Position numbers and translations under genes: made by a program. Source: Nocardiopsis eucommiae (GTDB lineage: Bacteria; Actinomycetota; Actinomycetes; Streptosporangiales; Streptosporangiaceae). From it: a DNA stretch of 64,000 nucleotides. Numbering within the stretch: position 1 is the stretch's first letter; each line of letters starts with the position of its first letter. The DNA lies in assembly GCA_018388625.1 (NCBI GenBank), contig CP074402.1:5704001-5768000 (forward strand), written 5' to 3'. The notes below the pieces were generated by a model, which saw only the letters and a program-made list of their open reading frames with translations, ran no database searches and had not been told where the DNA came from. This document shows, piece by piece, positions 60,258 to 64,000 of this stretch.

Positions 60258-61202
60258 CGGTCCACCGCCATCCCCCGGTCGCCCACCAGGTGCAGGTACA
60301 CCTCTTCCAGGGTGGGGCGACTCAGGGAGACGTCGTGGATCTCGGCGTCGACCAGCGCGCGCTGGACCGCCAGCGTGGCCCGCGGGTCTCGGTCTCCACC
60401 CGGGTCAGCCCGTCCTCGGTTCCGGTCACCGACACCACGCCCGGCAGGGCGCCCAACCGCTGCCGGAGCGGTTCGGGGACCCCGCGCGCGTCCACGCGTT
60501 CGTAGGCGGAGACCAGGTCACCGACGGTCTCCGGGGTCTCGGTCATCACCAGTGCGCCCTGATCGATGAGGGAGACCCGGTCGCTGAGCGCCGCCGCCTC
60601 GGCCATGTCGTGCGTGGTCAGCAGGATGGTGGTGCCGCCGCTGCGCAGCTCCCCCACCAGGGTGCGGAAGTCGCGTGCGGCCACCGGGTCCATGCCCACG
60701 GTGGGCTCGTCCAGGATGAGCACCCCGGGGTCGGAGACCAGCCCTCGGGCCAGGTGGAGCCGCTGCTTCATGCCCCGGGAGAACCCGCCGACCCGGTCCC
60801 TGGCGCGGTCCGCCAGGCCCACGCGTTCGAGGAGTTCCTCGACCCTGCGGCGGCGCCGGGCCCCGCTCAGCCCGTAGACCGAGGCCCAGAAGGTGAGGTT
60901 CTGCCGTGCGGTGAGCCGGTCGTAGGCGCCCTTGTCCCCGCCGAAGACGATCCCCAGGGAGCTCTTGACCCGTGCGGTGCCGGTGACGACGTCGTGTCCG
61001 AGGACCCGGACGGTTCCGGAGGTGGGGAGCAGGACCGTGGAGATGATCTTGCACAGCGTGGTCTTGCCCGCGCCGTTGGGGCCGAGGAGCCCGTGCACCT
61101 CCCCTTCGGGGACCTCCAGGTCGATCCCGCGCAGCGCCTCCAGGGGTCACGCCCCTTGCGCTGGTAGACGCGCCTGAGACCGCTGATGTCGAGGGCACTC
61201 AC
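60254..61202 (-). CDS. ABC-2 type transporter ATP-binding protein (DrrA-like)
   Basis: About 317 residues, cytoplasmic ATPase. Walker A GPNGAGKTT, Q-loop-region FGGDKGAYDRLTARQNL, signature FSRGMKQRL, Walker B LILDEPTVGMD and switch His in LTTHDM are all intact; the C-terminal DrrA-type tail has SRPTLEEVYLHLVGD. It would power an ABC-2 permease for drug or lipid efflux, but no intact permease gene follows. One-base gaps lie near 61145 (after KGRDP) and 60387. GTG 61202 follows GGAGGAG. Confidence 0.87.
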
Positions 61203-61466
61203 GTGCTGACTCCTCCGTGGGGGTGGGGGCGGGATCGGAGCGGGCAGCCGTGGGCAGGGGCGCGCCGTGGGGGAAGGGCACGGGTCAGACGGTAGCCGAG
61301 GACGCCTCCCCGGGGTCCGACCGGGGCTCGCGGCGCGCGCCTCAGCACGTCGCGGCAGGCCCCGTGTCCACGGTCGGGCCGGTGCGGAGACGTACCCGAG
61401 AGCGCCGGTCCGCCGTTCGACCGGGCCTCACGTGAGGGCGCCCCGGGTCGTCGCGATCGGGGTCCC

Positions 61467-62032
61467 CTAAGGAGCGGGGTCCGGGCGCGGGGACGGACGT
61501 TCGTGGATGAGCTCCAGGCCGTCGATGTCGTCCCACTGCTCGCCCACGTGCTCGAAGCCGAACCCGGCGATGGTGGCGTTCGAGGCCGCGTTGTCCGGCC
61601 GGATCGAGGCCCGCACCACGGCGACCTCCGGCTCCGCGTCGGCCCGGCGGAGCAGTTCGGTCAGGATGGCCCGCGCGTAGCCCCGGCGCCGCAGCTCCGG
61701 CACCACGGAGTACCCGATCTCGACCATCCGGCGCTCGTCCGGCGGCCCGTGGAACCCGGCGTGGCCCACCGCCACTCCGTGCTCGTCGTCCACGACCACG
61801 CTGGTCAGCCACCCGGCGCGGCTGGGCACGGCCTGGATCTGACCGAGGCGGTAGCGGCTCAGCCAGCGCATCTCCTCGGTGGCGAAGTGCTCACCGAGCT
61901 CGACGCCCACGTGGGCGCTGGCGGTCACCGTGTCCCCTCCGCGAGCGCGGCGAGCACGGGCTCGGTCATCTCCACCAGCCGCACCGTGGGGGCGGTGGAA
62001 CGGGGCGGCGGGGAACTCGGCGCGTCTGTCAC
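61467..62032 (-). CDS. GNAT family N-acetyltransferase
   Basis: About 189 residues. The acetyl-CoA pyrophosphate loop appears as VPELRRRGYARAIL (RRxGYA), with VEIGYSVV before it and DNAASNATIAGFGFEHVG after it, the typical GNAT order. The N-terminus (APTVRLVEMTEPVLAALAEG) is joined to the rest across a one-base gap near 61930. GTG 62032 follows AAAGGATGGAGG. Similar proteins modify ribosomal-protein N-termini or small amines; the target here is unknown. It is divergent from the DNA glycosylase gene. Confidence 0.85.
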
Positions 62033-62170
62033 CCCTCCATCCTTTCCCGGCCGCACGGTCCGCACAACGTGTTTCCCCTTTCCCCTGCCTCTGAGCACCG
62101 GTTTCGCACCGACCGTCACCGGTCTCCGCGACGATGGGAGCCCGTCCGCACACCGCTTCGAGGAGCACCC

Positions 62171-62737
62171 ATGACCGACCTCCACCGCTGCGCCTGGGCC
62201 CGGAACGCCTCCGAGCTCATGACCGAGTACCACGACCACGAGTGGGGGCGGCCCTCACACGACGACACCTACCTCTTCGAGATGCTCGTCCTGGAGGGCG
62301 CCCAGGCCGGTCTCTCGTGGTCGACGGTGCTGAACAAGCGGGAGAACTACCGGAACGCCATGGACGGCTTCGACGTCGAGCGGATCGCGGCCTACGGACC
62401 GGCCGAGACGGACCGGCTCCTCGCCGACCCCGGCATCGTCCGCAACCGTCTCAAGGTCGCCTCCGCCGTGCGCAACGCCCAGGCCTTCCTGCGGGTCCGC
62501 GAGGAGTTCGGCGGCTTCGACCCCTATCTCTGGGGGTGGGTCGAGGGCACGCCGGTGGTCAACGACTGGACCGTCCCGGAGGAGGTGCCGGTGACCACCG
62601 CCCTGTCCGACCGGCTCAGCCGGGACCTCAGGAAGCGCGGCTTCAACTTCGTGGGCAGCACCATCGTGTACTCCTACCTCCAGGCGACCGGAGTGGTCGA
62701 CGACCACCTCCGGGGCTGCCCGGCCAAGCCCGCCTGA
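62171..62737 (+). CDS. tag: DNA-3-methyladenine glycosylase I
   Basis: 188 residues, intact. HRCAWARN at the N-terminus, YHDHEWG, FEMLVLEGAQAGLSWSTVLNKRENYR and the C-terminal GFNFVGSTIVYSYLQATGVVDDH follow Tag closely, including the Cys and His residues that bind structural zinc. It removes 3-methyladenine from alkylated DNA, starting base-excision repair. ATG 62171 follows AGGAG. Single gene; no ada-type operon around it. Confidence 0.94.
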   Translation: MTDLHRCAWARNASELMTEYHDHEWGRPSHDDTYLFEMLVLEGAQAGLSWSTVLNKRENYRNAMDGFDVERIAAYGPAETDRLLADPGIVRNRLKVASAVRNAQAFLRVREEFGGFDPYLWGWVEGTPVVNDWTVPEEVPVTTALSDRLSRDLRKRGFNFVGSTIVYSYLQATGVVDDHLRGCPAKPA

Positions 62738-62743
62738 TCCTTA

Positions 62744-62770
62744 CCGTACGCTGTACTGTACGCACTACGG
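62744..62770 (+). promoter_or_regulatory. Partly palindromic site before NmrA-like gene
   Basis: A 27-bp imperfect palindrome running from CCGTACG to CTACGG, with GTACxxTGTAC-type internal symmetry, lies 12 bp before the TTG start. It looks like a TetR/HxlR/MarR-type operator; no regulator is adjacent inside the window. Confidence 0.4.
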
Positions 62771-62781
62771 AAGGATGCGCC

Positions 62782-63598
62782 TTGACCTTTCTCATCGCCG
62801 GAGCCACCGGCACCGTCGGCCGCGAGGTCGTCCGGCAGCTCGTCGCCGCCGGACACCCCGTGCGCGCGCTCACCCGCGACCCCGAACGCGCCCGCGTGCC
62901 CGAGGGCACCGAGGCGGTCCGGGGGACCTCACCGACCCCGACTCCCTCATGCCGCACCTCACGGGGGTCGAGGGCCTGCACCTCATCACCTTCGGCGGAG
63001 ACGACTACGCGCCGCTGGAGACCGGGCCGCGCCTGGTCGAACTGGCCGAGGACGCGGGTGTGCGCCGGGTGACGGTGCTGTCCGACTTCCACGAGGGCGG
63101 CGTCCAGGAGGCCCTGCGCGCGAGCGCGCTCGCCTGGACCTTCCTCGACCCGGTCGAGTTCATGTCCAACCTGCTCTCGCACGCCGAGGAGATCCGCAGC
63201 GAGGGCCTGATGCGGGTGTCCCGCGACCAGCCGAGCGCCATGGTGCACGAGGCCGACATCGCCTCGGTGGCGGTCAGCGCCCTCACCGAGGACGGCCACG
63301 GCGGGCGGTCGTACCCGATCAGCGGTCCGGAGGCCCTGACCCCCGCCGAGCAGGCCGAGCGGCTCTCCACCGCGATCGGCAGGGAGGTCGCGCTGGTCCG
63401 CCTCGGCCCGGACGAGACCGCCCGGCGCCTGCGCGCCGAGGGACACGACGAGGAGTACGTGGCCTTCGCCCTGGACCTCGCGGCCAACCCCCGGAGGTCG
63501 GTGGGCAGGTCCAGGACACCGTCCTCCGTGTCACCGGCCGGCCAGGCCGCACCCTGGCCCAGTGGGCCGCCGAGCACGCGGAGGAGTTCACCGCGTAG
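62782..63598 (+). CDS. NmrA-like NAD(P)-binding oxidoreductase
   Basis: About 272 residues, atypical short-chain dehydrogenase fold. FLIAGATGTVGREVVRQLVAAGHPVRALTRDP is the NAD(P) site, followed by VEGLHLITFGG and RRVTVLSDFHEGG; no YxxxK is seen, as in the NmrA branch, which includes redox sensors and quinone reductases (QOR2-like). One-base gaps lie near 62925 and 63500; the end reads LAQWAAEHAEEFTA. TTG 62782 follows GGAAGGA. Confidence 0.87.
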
Positions 63599-63937
63599 CG
63601 CACCCGAGAGCACCGACCGGGCCTGACACCCGCCCCCACCAGGCGGGCGCCTCCTTCCCCGGCCCGTCGGTCCTGCCCGGGCACCTCCTGGGCGACCCCT
63701 CCTCGGACCCAACGATTGCAGCCCTGTTACACCTAACAGCCTCTGAACTGGTGTTCTGGGGGACGAGCGCGGGGCGGTGAGTGCCCATGCGCCCCCAGGC
63801 CGCGGGCAGCCGGGCGGCGGCTGCGCTGGCTTGACCCCCGATGGCGTAACGGTACTAATCCACACCTGTAACGGTCGTTCCCAGGGAGAAGTCCTCCCCT
63901 GGGTCGCTTTCAGGGCGCGCTGCGACGCGGAGGCCTG
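63599..63937. other. Non-coding spacer with hairpin
   Basis: About 340 bp with irregular codon composition; no gene seen. A hairpin (CCCAGGGAG / CTCCCCTGGG with one bulge) at 63880-63903 may terminate the leftward gene that enters from the window edge. An A/T-richer patch with two TAACGG-type direct repeats (GGCGTAACGG and TGTAACGG, 63844-63873) could be a promoter or operator. Confidence 0.4.
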
Positions 63938-64000
63938 TCAGACCAGCGACCACCAGATCCAGCCATCGGTTTCGTACGCGGGCAGGTTGGTCCACGGGGG
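63938..64000 (-). CDS. Possible C-terminal end of an unidentified gene
   Basis: Twenty codons ending in TGA read WTNLPAYETDGWIWWSLV with good G/C-ending codon use, so this may be the 3' end of a leftward gene starting beyond the window. Too short to identify. Confidence 0.35.
   Translation of the reverse strand, partial: PPWTNLPAYETDGWIWWSLV

Noticed and set aside
61203..61466. Small gene between the ABC-2 ATPase and the acetyltransferase
   Set aside because: Open frames of about 70 residues exist but have no ribosome site and Arg/Gly/Pro-rich shadow composition.
63820..63940. Riboswitch at the window end
   Set aside because: The hairpin and TAACGG repeats do not match any riboswitch consensus I can recall, and the gene it would control is not in the window.
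1..64000. Programmed frameshifting or phase variation at G/C runs
   Set aside because: Breaks occur in ordinary enzymes (HisC, succinate-semialdehyde dehydrogenase, M3 peptidase, EccB) at unrelated runs and always in one direction; sequencing error is simpler.

Overview
The window is very GC-rich, uses almost only G/C-ending codons and has GTG/TTG starts with strong Shine-Dalgarno sites, so it is from an actinomycete. A cyclodipeptide synthase/cyclic dipeptide oxidase locus flanked by two methyltransferases, next to a large type VII secretion locus, points to Nocardiopsis or a close relative (Streptosporangiales). This is inference from gene content; no database was searched.

A major caveat: about 60 reading-frame breaks occur in 64 kb. 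Every one that can be resolved moves the frame in the direction expected for one missing base, usually in a G or C run. I treat them as sequence errors and give gene spans across the breaks instead of calling pseudogenes.

Layout. 1-7.1 kb: aminotransferase end, lipoprotein, a double-psi-barrel protein with a MauE-like membrane protein, an ECF sigma factor and a one-polypeptide ABC transporter. 7.16 kb: tRNA-Ser(GCU). 7.6-9.6 kb: DUF418 membrane protein and a GPP34 (GOLPH3-like) protein. 9.65-16.2 kb: an envelope-sugar or envelope-lipid island (epimerase, GT2, DUF2064, methyltransferase on +; molybdopterin oxidoreductase with a cytochrome b-like membrane domain plus a small membrane protein on -; a polytopic GT-C-like protein on +). 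16.4-17.8 kb: succinate-semialdehyde dehydrogenase. 17.9-21.8 kb: diketopiperazine cluster (methyltransferase, CDPS, CDO B, CDO A, methyltransferase), resembling albonoursin/nocazine loci.

21.9-52.5 kb: a type VII secretion system. From a central divergent promoter region (about 47 kb), eccD, eccB, two WXG100 genes, helical accessory proteins, a large Gly-rich WXG/PPE-like protein, a YbaB-like protein, another WXG-like protein, a giant (about 3,970-residue) WXG100-like protein with a metzincin-type zinc motif, a membrane-anchored acidic protein and a beta-helix/tandem AAA+ protein all lie on the minus strand. Fused eccCab and a mycosin whose catalytic residues are all replaced lie on the plus strand. 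No eccE is seen. The likely logic is that EccB/C/D and the pseudo-mycosin form the channel, the EsxA/B-like pair and larger WXG-type proteins are substrates, and the AAA+ protein is an EccA-like chaperone.

52.6-64 kb: glycerol dehydrogenase, M3 metallopeptidase, a heterodimeric ABC exporter with only one complete ATP site, VOC protein, ABC-2 ATPase with a possible permease remnant, GNAT acetyltransferase, 3-methyladenine DNA glycosylase, an NmrA-like protein and a gene fragment at the edge.
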